Translations under genes and position numbers: made by a program
In this document: positions 7,811 through 16,654 of the stretch, piece by piece
Layout of the letters: the number at the start of each line of letters is the position of its first letter
Position numbering within the stretch: position 1 is the stretch's first letter
The notes under the pieces: generated by a model
What the model was told of the DNA's origin: nothing
What the model saw: the letters and a program-made list of their open reading frames with translations, nothing else
Databases searched by the model: none
Assembly: GCF_002944405.1 (NCBI RefSeq)
Contig: NZ_CP024307.1
Span: 2,748,501 to 2,812,500 of the forward strand
Length of the DNA stretch: 64,000 bases
Reading direction: 5' to 3'
Source of the DNA: Sinorhizobium fredii
GTDB lineage: Bacteria > Pseudomonadota > Alphaproteobacteria > Rhizobiales > Rhizobiaceae

Positions 7811-9346
7811 TTGTCCACTTTCAAAGACCTCGGCCTATCGCAGCAGATCCTGGCGACCCTCTCCGCCAATGCCTTCGAAAAGCCGACGCCCATCCAGATG
7901 CAGGCCATCCCGCTTGTTCTCAAGGGTCATGATCTCATCGGTCTTGCCCAGACGGGCACCGGCAAGACCGCCGCCTTCGGTCTGCCGATGATCGAGAAGC
8001 TTCTCGCCGATGGCGGGCGCGCCGACCCGCGCAACATCCGCGCGCTCGTGCTGGCCCCCACCCGCGAACTGGTCAATCAGATCGCCACCAACCTTAAGCT
8101 TTTCGTGAGAAAGAGCCCGCTGAAGATCGGCGTCGTTGTCGGCGGCGTCTCGATCAACAAGCAGACCGAACAGCTCGCCCGGGGCGTCGACATTCTCGTC
8201 GCAACGCCCGGCCGCCTGCTCGACCTCGTCGCCCGCAAGGCCGTGACGCTGACGCAAGGGCGCTACCTCGTGCTCGACGAGGCCGATCAGATGCTCGACC
8301 TCGGATTCATCCACGATCTGCGCAAGATCTCGAAGCTGGTGCCGAAGAACCGCCAGACGCTGCTCTTCTCCGCGACCATGCCGAAGCAGATTGCCGAACT
8401 CGCCGGCGAGTATCTGACCGATCCGCTCAAGGTCGAGGTAACGCCGCCCGGCAAGGCCGCCGACAAGGTCGAGCAATATGTCCATTTTGTCCCCGGCAAG
8501 GACCTGAAGACGACGATCCTCAAGAAATCGCTGACCGACAATCCCGATGGTCTGTCACTGGTCTTCAGCCGCACGAAGCACGGTGCCGAGAAGCTGATGA
8601 AGCATCTCGACCATGTCGGCTTCAAGGCCGCCTCGATCCACGGCAATAAGAGCCAGGGCCAGCGCGAGCGCGCGCTGAAGGCGTTCCGCGACGGCGAAAT
8701 CCGCGTGCTCGTCGCGACCGACGTCGCCGCACGCGGCATCGACATTCCGGGTGTGACCCATGTTTACAACTACGATCTGCCGGAAGTGCCGGACGCCTAT
8801 GTGCATCGCATCGGCCGCACCGCCCGTAATGGCCGCGACGGCATTGCGATCGCCTTCTGCTCACCGGACGAAATCCGCCTGCTGCGCGACATCGAAAAGC
8901 TGATGGGCATCCAGATCGCCGTCGCCAGCGGCGAGGCGCCGGCCGACCAGGCTCGTCCCTCCAAGGGTCGCGGCGGTCGCGGCAACGACCAGCAGCGCGG
9001 CAATGGCGGTGGTCAACATCGCGGCAGCGGCGGCGGCCAGCGCCGCGACGGAGCTCAGCGCCCGCAGCGTCCCGCGCGGGAGCCGGCAACAAGCGGGTTT
9101 GCAGGCGACGAACTGCTGCGCGACGATCGTCCGCAGAAGAGCGAGCGCCGCGATCACCGGGCCGCCGGCCAAGGCCACCACGACGGCCGGCCGGAGGGCA
9201 ACCGCAATCACGAAAACCGCAAGCACCATGGCCGCCCCGGCCCGAAGCATGACGGCCGGCGCCAGGGCGACGGGCAGCCCGGCAATCGCCGCGGGCGCGG
9301 TCAAGGCATGCGCCGCGCAGACAATGGCGGCGGCCGCCAGGGCTGA
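7811..9346 (+). CDS. DEAD-box ATP-dependent RNA helicase with RG-rich tail
   Basis: A 511-residue RhlE/CsdA-like RNA helicase. All core motifs are visible: Q-motif PTPIQMQAIP, Walker A AQTGTGKT, PTREL, TPGRL, DEAD box VLDEADQMLD, SAT in LLFSATMPKQ, RGIDIPGV and HRIGRTARNG. From about residue 385 the protein is a low-complexity basic tail rich in Arg, Gly, Gln, Asn and His, probably RNA-binding. I chose the TTG at 7811 (STFKDLGLSQQ), which has GAAAGG upstream. The in-frame ATG at 7781 and TTG at 7691 would add non-conserved residues. Likely roles are ribosome assembly and mRNA unwinding in the cold. Confidence 0.92.
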   Translation: MSTFKDLGLSQQILATLSANAFEKPTPIQMQAIPLVLKGHDLIGLAQTGTGKTAAFGLPMIEKLLADGGRADPRNIRALVLAPTRELVNQIATNLKLFVRKSPLKIGVVVGGVSINKQTEQLARGVDILVATPGRLLDLVARKAVTLTQGRYLVLDEADQMLDLGFIHDLRKISKLVPKNRQTLLFSATMPKQIAELAGEYLTDPLKVEVTPPGKAADKVEQYVHFVPGKDLKTTILKKSLTDNPDGLSLVFSRTKHGAEKLMKHLDHVGFKAASIHGNKSQGQRERALKAFRDGEIRVLVATDVAARGIDIPGVTHVYNYDLPEVPDAYVHRIGRTARNGRDGIAIAFCSPDEIRLLRDIEKLMGIQIAVASGEAPADQARPSKGRGGRGNDQQRGNGGGQHRGSGGGQRRDGAQRPQRPAREPATSGFAGDELLRDDRPQKSERRDHRAAGQGHHDGRPEGNRNHENRKHHGRPGPKHDGRRQGDGQPGNRRGRGQGMRRADNGGGRQG

Positions 9347-9562
9347 GCCGCCTGCGATAACAGTGACCCTTGCGCCTGCGAAAGGACGCGAGGGTCGCTG
9401 CAGATATTTCCTACTGCATGTCTCCGGCCGCGGGCCTGACCTCCACCTTGGCGCGACCTGCGTCGAGACCACCAAGCGTTTCATCGTGGTGCGCAACGTT
9501 CTCGGGAAACAGCAAGGCCCCGAATCCGCGCTCGTCTGAGCTCTCGCATACGCTGCGCTGCT

Positions 9563-10495
9563 CTATTTCGCTGAGCCTGCCGCAACATTGATTGCGCGTT
9601 CGCCTGCCGGCGCCGCGCTATCGGTCTTGCGGTTGGTGAGATAGACGCCCGTCACCGCGATGATGGTTCCGACGATCATCGGCCAGGTCAGGGCTTCGCC
9701 GAAGAAGAGCGCCGCCTGGACCGCCGCGAGCGGCGGCACCAGATAGATGAGCGATGCGGCGCGCGAGACCTGGCCGCGGCGGATGAGATAGAGCAGGAGC
9801 GCGATCGCCCCCATCGACAGGCCGAGGACCGACCATGCAAGCGCTGCGACGAGCTCGAGGTTCCAGGTGACGCGCAGATCCTCGAGCATCAGGGCCAACG
9901 GCACGGTGACGACCAGGGCGCCGACATATTGCAGGGCGGCGATCGACCGAATGTCACCGTTTTGCAGATATCGCTTCTGGTAGAGCGTGCCATAGGTCAC
10001 CGCCGCCATGCCGAGGACGTTGACGGCCACCGGCAGGAAATGAATGGGCGTCGAGGCGGTGTCGAGCGCCAGCGTCTTCGGCAAGACGGCAAGTGCGATG
10101 CCGCAAAAGCCGAGCACCAAACCGAGCCGCTGCTGCCGGCTGAGATTCTCGCCGATCAGGAACGGCGCGACCGCCGCCGTCATCAACGGCTGCAGCCCGG
10201 CGATGATGCCGGATATGGCCGCGGGCACCCCCTGCCCGATCGCCCACCATACGGCGCCAAGATAGAGGCCGTGCAGGAAGATCCCCGACACAATCGCGTG
10301 GCCGATCAGGCTCCAGGAGCGGGGCCAGCGCGCGCCGGTCGCGGCGCAGAAGCCGACGAAGAGCAGGATCGCCACGCTGTAGCGCAGCGCCAGGAAGGTC
10401 AGCGGATCGGCGAAAAATGCAGCATATTTCGCCACCACCCAGCCCGTCGACCAGAGCAGCACGAAAATGGCCGGGGCCAGGCGGGCAAGCATCAT
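9563..10495 (-). CDS. EamA/DMT-family transporter (RhaT-like)
   Basis: A 310-residue inner-membrane protein with ten hydrophobic segments in two EamA repeats, the layout of drug/metabolite exporters. The first repeat starts FVLLWSTGWVVAKYAAFFADP, typical of this group, and the second ends PMIVGTIIAVTGVYLTNRK. The substrate cannot be deduced. It follows a GyrI-like gene (start 11060) on the same strand, about 100 bases away. The 216 bases between it and the helicase hold no clear gene. Confidence 0.88.
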   Translation of the reverse strand: MMLARLAPAIFVLLWSTGWVVAKYAAFFADPLTFLALRYSVAILLFVGFCAATGARWPRSWSLIGHAIVSGIFLHGLYLGAVWWAIGQGVPAAISGIIAGLQPLMTAAVAPFLIGENLSRQQRLGLVLGFCGIALAVLPKTLALDTASTPIHFLPVAVNVLGMAAVTYGTLYQKRYLQNGDIRSIAALQYVGALVVTVPLALMLEDLRVTWNLELVAALAWSVLGLSMGAIALLLYLIRRGQVSRAASLIYLVPPLAAVQAALFFGEALTWPMIVGTIIAVTGVYLTNRKTDSAAPAGERAINVAAGSAK

Positions 10496-10598
10496 AGGTG
10501 TTTTTCCCGATCGAGGCGGACCTCGATGAGCGAGACCGTCGCCGCGGCGATAGACCGCGTGCCGCCCCTGGTCAAAGCAATTTTTCTGATGGTTGCGA

Positions 10599-11060
10599 TC
10601 AGCGAATTGGAACCATCAGTCGCAGAGAGGAGGCAGACGGGGAGACGAAGCCGGGCGCGTATTCTTCGCGGTAGTGTAGATGGGTCTGATCGACGACGTG
10701 GCCCGCAGCCGCAATCCACTCGAACATCTTGCGGTACTGAACGAAAACATCTCCTCCTTCAGGGTGGTGCATCGTCGTCGCAAAGCGCATGGCCGGCAGG
10801 TCCATGTAGTCGGGCGCTGCAAAGGTCTCGCGATCTTCTCCGGCATAGCCGATCAGATAGGTGAAGCCCTCCGGCCGGACATTCCAGGAGAGGCCTATAA
10901 GGGCGGCGTGATCGCGCGGATGCGTGCGGCGTCGATGCTCCTGCGTCTCGGCGATCAGCCGGTGGATGGCGCCGTCGGCCGCTTCGATGAATGTGCCGTC
11001 CCAGAGGCGGCCGGTAACCCGTTGCGCCGGCCGTTCGGCGATCTCGTATATTGCGTCCAT
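10599..11060 (-). CDS. GyrI-like / AraC effector-binding domain protein
   Basis: A 153-residue single-domain protein resembling the GyrI-like small-molecule-binding fold found at the C-terminus of AraC-type regulators. Relevant segments are ALIGLSWNVRPEGFTYLIGYAGED, which fits the paired-repeat fold, and the C-terminal HLHYREEYAPG. No DNA-binding domain is present, so it may bind or sequester small molecules. It lies upstream of the EamA exporter on the same strand, so a shared role in small-molecule export is possible. Confidence 0.6.
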   Translation of the reverse strand: MDAIYEIAERPAQRVTGRLWDGTFIEAADGAIHRLIAETQEHRRRTHPRDHAALIGLSWNVRPEGFTYLIGYAGEDRETFAAPDYMDLPAMRFATTMHHPEGGDVFVQYRKMFEWIAAAGHVVDQTHLHYREEYAPGFVSPSASSLRLMVPIR

Positions 11061-11372
11061 GCCGTCACCGCCTTGCCGTCACCACCTGACCAGCGCCGAT
11101 ATCTTATTCCTGCCGCATCGATGAACAAGATCGGCAAACAAGGCTTCCACCGAGACCGCAACCTGCGGTGGGGCGCCAAATAATCAGGCATCTGCCCATT
11201 TCCAAATCAGCAGGAGAAATCCGGCACGCATAAATCGCAAGCCGGAGAGACGAAAGCGCCTTCAATTTACGGACCGGCGCAAGCCGAAAATTCTTCGCGC
11301 GCGACTGTGCACGCTTCTTGCATTGCGGCAACCGTTGTACTCAAATGGACAAAAATAAGGGGATCTACGCCT

Positions 11373-12782
11373 TTGGCATTTGACGAAATGATCAATGCGG
11401 ACAGCAGTCCGCGCCAGCCATATTCGACCTATCATCAATGGTATGCCAGCCAGGACAGAAACCGGCTCATAGCGAAATCGAGAGAAGCCGAGAACATCTT
11501 CCGCAAGACGGGCATTACTTTCGCAGTCTACGGACACGCCGATTCATCCGAAAAGCTCATCCCCTTCGATCTCATTCCCCGCATCATATCCGGACGTGAA
11601 TGGCGACGCCTCGCCCAGGGCATCGAACAGCGCGTCATTGCGCTTAACGCCTTTCTGGACGACATTTACCACAAGCAGGAAATCATCCGCGCCGGCCGGC
11701 TCCCGCGCGAACTGATCGAGAAGAACGATGCCTTCCTGCCGCAGATGATCGGCTTCCGGCCGCCGGGAGGCGTCTATACCCACATCGTCGGCACCGACAT
11801 CGTGCGCACCGGCGAAGACCAGTTCTACGTGCTCGAAGACAACGCCCGCACGCCTTCCGGTGTCAGCTACATGCTGGAAAACCGGGAAACCATGATGCAG
11901 ATGTTCCCGGAGCTCTTCCACCAGAACCGCGTGCGGCCGGTGGAGAACTATCCCTATCTGCTGCGCCAGAGCCTGTCGTCACTGGCGCCCGCCGGCTGCG
12001 CCGGCAAGCCGCGCGTCGCCGTGCTTACCCCCGGCATCTACAATTCCGCCTTCTACGAGCACGCCTTCCTCGCCGACATGATGGGCGTCGAACTGGTGGA
12101 AGGGTCGGACCTCAGGGTCATCGACGGCAAGGTGAAGATGCGCACGACGCGCGGTTACGAGGCGATCGACGTGCTCTACCGGCGCGTCGACGACGATTTT
12201 CTCGACCCCTTGACCTTCCGACCGGATTCCGCGCTCGGCATTCCCGGCATCATGGACGTCTATCGCGCCGGCAACATCACCATCGCCAATGCGCCGGGCA
12301 CCGGCATTTCCGACGACAAGGCGATCTATTCCTACATGCCGGAAATCGTCGAGTTCTATACCGGCCGCAAGCCGTTGCTCGAAAACGTCCCCACCTGGCG
12401 CTGCTCGGAACCGCAGAGCCTCAAATACGTGCTCGAACATCTGGAAGAGCTCGTCGTCAAGGAAGTGCACGGCTCCGGCGGCTACGGCATGCTCGTCGGC
12501 CCGACGGCGACCAAGAAGGAGCGTGCCGCCTTCGCCGAGAAGCTCAAGGAGCGCCCCGGCAACTACATCGCCCAGCCGACATTGTCGCTCTCGACCGTGC
12601 CGATCCTCGTCAACAAGGGCATCGCGCCCCGGCACGTCGACTTGCGTCCCTATGTGCTCGTTTCCGACAAGGTGCAAATCATTCCCGGCGGGCTGACGCG
12701 TGTCGCCCTGAAGGAGGGCTCGCTGGTGGTGAATTCCAGCCAGGGCGGCGGCACCAAGGACACCTGGGTACTGGAGGACTGA
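11373..12782 (+). CDS. Circularly permuted ATP-grasp protein (DUF404/DUF407 type)
   Basis: A 469-residue CP-ATP-grasp enzyme, predicted to join a carboxylate to an amine using ATP. Characteristic segments are VLEDNARTPSGVSYM, YRRVDDDFLDPLTFR, NAPGTGISDDKAIYSYMPE and the nucleotide-binding loop VVKEVHGSGGYGMLVGP. The start is TTG at 11373 (AFDEMINADSSPR) with AAGGGGAT upstream. It is the first of three tightly spaced genes with an alpha-E protein and a transglutaminase, a partnership conserved in many bacteria and proposed to make or modify a peptide-like compound. The product is unknown. Confidence 0.9.
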   Translation: MAFDEMINADSSPRQPYSTYHQWYASQDRNRLIAKSREAENIFRKTGITFAVYGHADSSEKLIPFDLIPRIISGREWRRLAQGIEQRVIALNAFLDDIYHKQEIIRAGRLPRELIEKNDAFLPQMIGFRPPGGVYTHIVGTDIVRTGEDQFYVLEDNARTPSGVSYMLENRETMMQMFPELFHQNRVRPVENYPYLLRQSLSSLAPAGCAGKPRVAVLTPGIYNSAFYEHAFLADMMGVELVEGSDLRVIDGKVKMRTTRGYEAIDVLYRRVDDDFLDPLTFRPDSALGIPGIMDVYRAGNITIANAPGTGISDDKAIYSYMPEIVEFYTGRKPLLENVPTWRCSEPQSLKYVLEHLEELVVKEVHGSGGYGMLVGPTATKKERAAFAEKLKERPGNYIAQPTLSLSTVPILVNKGIAPRHVDLRPYVLVSDKVQIIPGGLTRVALKEGSLVVNSSQGGGTKDTWVLED

Positions 12783-12786
12783 GGCC

Positions 12787-13728
12787 ATGCTGGGAAGAAC
12801 TGCGAACGGCCTCTACTGGATGTTCCGCTATATCGAGCGCGCCGAGAACAGCGCCCGGCTGATCGACGCGGGCCTGCGCATGTCGCTGACCCGCAGCGAA
12901 TCGAGCGAGGGCGACTGGGACGGCGTGCTGCAGAGCGCCGGCGTGCGCGAGCTCTATGACGAGGTGCACGACACGCTGACCAGCAGCGACGCCATCGATT
13001 TCCTGCTGCGCGACCGGGCCAATCCGTCAAGCGTCATGTCCTGCATCGAGGCGGGCCGCCACAACGCCCGCATGGTCCGCACGGCGCTGACCCGCGAGAC
13101 CTGGGAAGCCACCAACGAATGCTGGATCGAGCTGAAGGCGATGCTCGCCAAGAAGGCGCGGCCGGCCGACATGCCGGAGATCATCGACGCCATCAAACGC
13201 CGCGCCGGCCTCATCCGCGGCGCCTTCCACGGCACGATGCTCCGCAACGAGATCTTCAACTTCTCGCGCATCGGCACCTTCATCGAGCGGGCCGACAACA
13301 CCGCGCGCATCCTCGACGTGAAGTACTACGTGCTGCTGCCGGCGGTCTCCGCCGTCGGATCGTCGGTGGACAACGTCCAGTGGGAATCGATCCTACGCTC
13401 CGTCTCGGCGCACCGCGCCTATGGCTGGGTCTATGATGCGGAACTGAGGCCGGCCAATATCGCCGATTTCCTGATCTCGAACGGCCGCATGCCGCGCTCG
13501 CTCGCCTATTGCTACGAAAAGATCGTCAGCAATCTCGGTTATCTGTCGCGCGAATATGGCGAGAGGCATGCCGCTCACGAGACCGCCGAGGAAACGCTCG
13601 CTTCGCTCCGCAGCCAGTCGATCAGCGACATCATGGACCGGGGCCTGCACGAATATCTGGAAGAGTTCATCAGCCACAACAACCGTCTCGGCCAGGAAAT
13701 AACCGACGGCTACCGGTTTTACCAATGA
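12787..13728 (+). CDS. Alpha-E domain protein (DUF403)
   Basis: A 313-residue all-helical protein of the alpha-E (DUF403) family. It opens with the signature LGRTANGLYWMFRYIERAEN, and a related repeat FSRIGTFIERADNTARILD occurs in the middle. There is no known catalytic role; the family always travels with CP-ATP-grasp proteins and is thought to support their reaction. It starts four bases after the ATP-grasp stop, and the transglutaminase gene follows after 16 bases, so the three are one operon. Confidence 0.9.
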   Translation: MLGRTANGLYWMFRYIERAENSARLIDAGLRMSLTRSESSEGDWDGVLQSAGVRELYDEVHDTLTSSDAIDFLLRDRANPSSVMSCIEAGRHNARMVRTALTRETWEATNECWIELKAMLAKKARPADMPEIIDAIKRRAGLIRGAFHGTMLRNEIFNFSRIGTFIERADNTARILDVKYYVLLPAVSAVGSSVDNVQWESILRSVSAHRAYGWVYDAELRPANIADFLISNGRMPRSLAYCYEKIVSNLGYLSREYGERHAAHETAEETLASLRSQSISDIMDRGLHEYLEEFISHNNRLGQEITDGYRFYQ

Positions 13729-13744
13729 GGTCCGGGAGAGTGGA

Positions 13745-14587
13745 ATGCACCTGAAAATCAGCCACACGACCGAATACCATTACGACGAACCGGTGCCCTA
13801 TGCGCTGCAGCGGCTGCGGCTGACGCCGACGACGCAGCCCGGCCAGAGGGTGTTGAACTGGCGCACGCTCGTCGAAGGCGCGGTGGTCGAGGTCAGCTAC
13901 GATGACCATTTCGGCAACCGCACGCATCTCGTCAACGTCGACGCGGATCGGACGACCTTGCGGATCGAGGCGAGCGGTGAAGTGGATACGGAAGACCGGG
14001 CCGGCGTCTTCGGAGCGCACCAGTCCTATGTGCCGCTCTGGCTCTATGCCCGCGAAACACCGCTCAGCGAGGCGGGCAAGCTGGTCCGCGAGCTGGCGAA
14101 ATCGGCCGAGGGCGCAACGGATCTCGAGCGCATGCACGCGCTGATGGGGACGATTCACGAGGCGGTCGCCTACGAGCCCGGCGAGACCCATGCCGGTACC
14201 ACCGCCGAGGAGGCGCTCGAGCGCGGCAAGGGCGTCTGCCAGGACCACGCCCACATCCTCGTCTCGGCCGCCCGAACGCTTGGCCTGCCGGCCCGCTACG
14301 TCTCGGGCTATCTGCTGACCGAAGGCCATCCCGAGCAGACCGCGAGCCATGCCTGGGCCGATGTGCACCTGCCCGGTCTCGGCTGGGTCGGCTTCGATCC
14401 GGCAAACAAGATCTGCCCCGACGAACGCTATGTCCGAGTCGCCACCGGCCTCTGCTACCGCGATGCCGCGCCGATATCCGGGCTGGTGCATGGCGTCGCC
14501 AGCGAGACGTTGAAAGTCACCGTAACGGTGGAACGGCAAGGGCAGACGCAAAGCCACGGCGAGCAGAGCCAACGCCAGAGTCAGTAA
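13745..14587 (+). CDS. Transglutaminase-like cysteine protease family protein
   Basis: A 280-residue protein with the N-terminal beta domain typical of bacterial transglutaminase-like proteins (MHLKISHTTEYHYDEPVPYA) and a papain-like core. The triad is visible: Cys in GKGVCQDHAHI, His in ASHAWADVHLPG and Asp in GWVGFDPAN. It may act as an amidase, peptidase or transpeptidase on the product of the ATP-grasp partner (inference). The C-terminus is a short Gln/Ser-rich tail. It is the last gene of the operon; a palindromic repeat follows. Confidence 0.9.
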   Translation: MHLKISHTTEYHYDEPVPYALQRLRLTPTTQPGQRVLNWRTLVEGAVVEVSYDDHFGNRTHLVNVDADRTTLRIEASGEVDTEDRAGVFGAHQSYVPLWLYARETPLSEAGKLVRELAKSAEGATDLERMHALMGTIHEAVAYEPGETHAGTTAEEALERGKGVCQDHAHILVSAARTLGLPARYVSGYLLTEGHPEQTASHAWADVHLPGLGWVGFDPANKICPDERYVRVATGLCYRDAAPISGLVHGVASETLKVTVTVERQGQTQSHGEQSQRQSQ

Positions 14588-14618
14588 GCCGAAAATCAGG
14601 GAATCACCGCCGGCGGCG

Positions 14619-14768
14619 GCCCCTCATCCGGCCTACTGGCCACCTTCTCCCCACAAGCGGGGCGAAGGAGACTCGCGGCGAACGCTTGCCCAATAGTCCG
14701 CAGGAACAGCGACAACGGCCCCTACGAACCCTCTCCCCGCAGGCGGGGAGAGGGTTCGGGTGAGGGGC
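14619..14768. repeat. Intergenic palindromic mosaic repeat
   Basis: A roughly 150-base element beginning CCCCTCATCCGGCC and ending GGGTGAGGGG, with two internal hairpins: CTTCTCCCC ... GGGGCGAAG, and the strong stem ACCCTCTCCCC ... GGGGAGAGGGT at its right end. This type of element is scattered in intergenic regions of Sinorhizobium and relatives. It separates the convergent transglutaminase and dehydratase genes and may act as a bidirectional terminator. Confidence 0.7.
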
Positions 14769-14813
14769 AACTACGGCACCCGAAGCCGAAACGGTGGTCG
14801 CTGTTCAGCCCCG

Positions 14814-16559
14814 TCAGTGGCTGTCGCGGTCCATCGGGATGCGATCGCCGCGCGGCCCGACGAGGAAGTCGAGATCGGCACCGCTATCGGCCTGCATGAC
14901 GGTCTTGATATAGAGGCCGCCATAGCCGCCGGTGAGCGGCTTGACCGGCGACACCCAGGCCGCACGGCGGCGGGCGAGCTCCTCGTCGGAGACATGCAGG
15001 TGCATCGTGCGGTTCGGGATGTCGACCTCGATCAGGTCGCCGTTCTGAACGAGCGCCAGCGGCCCGCCCTCGGCCGCTTCCGGTGCCGTGTGGAGAATGA
15101 CGGTGCCGTAGGCCGTGCCCGACATGCGCGCATCGGAAATGCGGATCATGTCGGTGATGCCCTTCTTCAGGACCTTGGGCGGCAGGCCCATATTGCCGAC
15201 CTCGGCCATGCCGGGGTAGCCCTTCGGACCGCAATATTTCAGCACCATGACGCAGGTCTCGTCGATGTCGAGGTCCTCGCGGTTGATGCGGGCGTGGTAG
15301 TCCTCGATGCTTTCGAAGACGACAGCGCGGCCCTTGTGCTGCATCAGATGCGGCGAGGCGGCCGAGGGCTTCAGGACGGCGCCGCGGGGCGCCAGATTGC
15401 CGCGCAGCACCGCAATGCCGCCGGATTTCGTCAGTGCCTTTTCCCGGGGCAGGATCACGTCTTCGTTGTAGTTCGTTACGCCCTTGACGTCGTTCCAGAT
15501 CGTGTCGCCGCTGACAGTGATGGCGTCGTTGTGGAGCAGCCCCATCTCGGCGACCGCCTTGATGACCACCGGCAGGCCGCCGGCATAATAGAACTCTTCC
15601 ATCAGGTACTTGCCGGAGGGCTGCAGGTTGACGATGGTCGGCACGTCGCGACCGAGCCTGTCCCAGTCGTCGAGCGAAAGATCGACGCCGATGCGGCCGG
15701 CAAGCGCCAGCAGATGCAGCACCGCATTGGTAGAGCCGCCGACCGCGCCGTTGACGCGGATGGCGTTCTCGAAGGCTTGCTTGGTGAGGATGTCGGAGGG
15801 CCTCAGGTCTTCCTTGACCATCTCGACGATGCGGCGGCCGGTGAGCTGCGAAATCACCCGGCGGCGGGCGTCGACGGCCGGGATCGCGGCATTGCCGGAG
15901 AGCGTCATGCCGAGCGCTTCGGCCATCGACGCCATCGTCGAGGCCGTGCCCATGGTCATACAGCTTCCCGCAGAACGAGCCATGCCCTGCTCGGCATCCA
16001 TGAATTCTTCGAGGCTCATTTCGCCGGATTTGACCATTTCCGAGAACTGCCAGATCGCCGTGCCGGAACCAACGTCCTTGCCGCGCCACTTGCCGTTCAG
16101 CATCGGGCCGCCGGAGACGACGATCGCCGGAATATCGACGCTAGCCGCGCCCATCAGCAGGCTGGGGGTCGTCTTGTCGCAGCCGCCGAGCAGCACGACG
16201 CCATCGACCGGATTGCCGCGGATCGCCTCTTCGACGTCCATTGCCGCGAGGTTGCGGAACATCATCGCCGTCGGGCGAAGCGTGCTTTCGCCAGTCGAGA
16301 AGACCGGGAATTCCACCGGAAAGCCGCCGGCCTCGTAGACACCGCGCTTCACCCGCTCCGCAAGGTCGCGCAGATGCGCGTTGCAGGGCGTGAGTTCCGA
16401 CCAGGTGTTGCAGATGCCGATGATCGGCCGGCCGTCGAAGGTGTCGGCAGGCAGCCCCTGGTTCTTCATCCAGGAGCGGTGCATGATGGCATTCTTGCCC
16501 GTACCGCCGAACCAGTCCTGCGAACGCAGCTTGCGCGGCCACTCAGCTTTCTTCTTCAT
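14814..16559 (-). CDS. IlvD/EDD-family dehydratase, probable L-arabinonate (sugar acid) dehydratase
   Basis: A 581-residue dehydratase of the dihydroxy-acid/phosphogluconate dehydratase family. The Fe-S cysteines are seen in NTWSELTPCNAHLRD, LLGGCDKTTPSLLMGA and SAGSCMTMGTASTMA. Divergence from biosynthetic IlvD, and its place beside a semialdehyde dehydrogenase and the chvE-ggu genes, point to the non-phosphorylative pentose route, converting L-arabinonate to 2-keto-3-deoxy-L-arabinonate. As I recall, the equivalent S. meliloti operon is called araABCDEF. The exact sugar acid is inferred. Confidence 0.82.
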   Translation of the reverse strand: MKKKAEWPRKLRSQDWFGGTGKNAIMHRSWMKNQGLPADTFDGRPIIGICNTWSELTPCNAHLRDLAERVKRGVYEAGGFPVEFPVFSTGESTLRPTAMMFRNLAAMDVEEAIRGNPVDGVVLLGGCDKTTPSLLMGAASVDIPAIVVSGGPMLNGKWRGKDVGSGTAIWQFSEMVKSGEMSLEEFMDAEQGMARSAGSCMTMGTASTMASMAEALGMTLSGNAAIPAVDARRRVISQLTGRRIVEMVKEDLRPSDILTKQAFENAIRVNGAVGGSTNAVLHLLALAGRIGVDLSLDDWDRLGRDVPTIVNLQPSGKYLMEEFYYAGGLPVVIKAVAEMGLLHNDAITVSGDTIWNDVKGVTNYNEDVILPREKALTKSGGIAVLRGNLAPRGAVLKPSAASPHLMQHKGRAVVFESIEDYHARINREDLDIDETCVMVLKYCGPKGYPGMAEVGNMGLPPKVLKKGITDMIRISDARMSGTAYGTVILHTAPEAAEGGPLALVQNGDLIEVDIPNRTMHLHVSDEELARRRAAWVSPVKPLTGGYGGLYIKTVMQADSGADLDFLVGPRGDRIPMDRDSH

Positions 16560-16654
16560 TTCTTCCTTCCTTCGGGCCCATGGGTGCGGGCTGGAGAACG
16601 ATGGCTTTGCAGCGGGATGAGGATGGCACTTGCCTCCTCATCCCGCTCTTGGGC

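Noticed and set aside
7225..7923. A 232-codon minus-strand frame upstream of the helicase
   Set aside because: Arg/Cys-rich translation with no recognisable pattern, and it overlaps the helicase start region.
9416..9560. A short minus-strand frame (FGALLFPENVAHHDETLGGL...) between the helicase and EamA genes
   Set aside because: Codon use looks gene-like, but it has no start codon, ends after about 50 codons and overlaps the EamA stop. It may be a remnant, but I cannot name a family.
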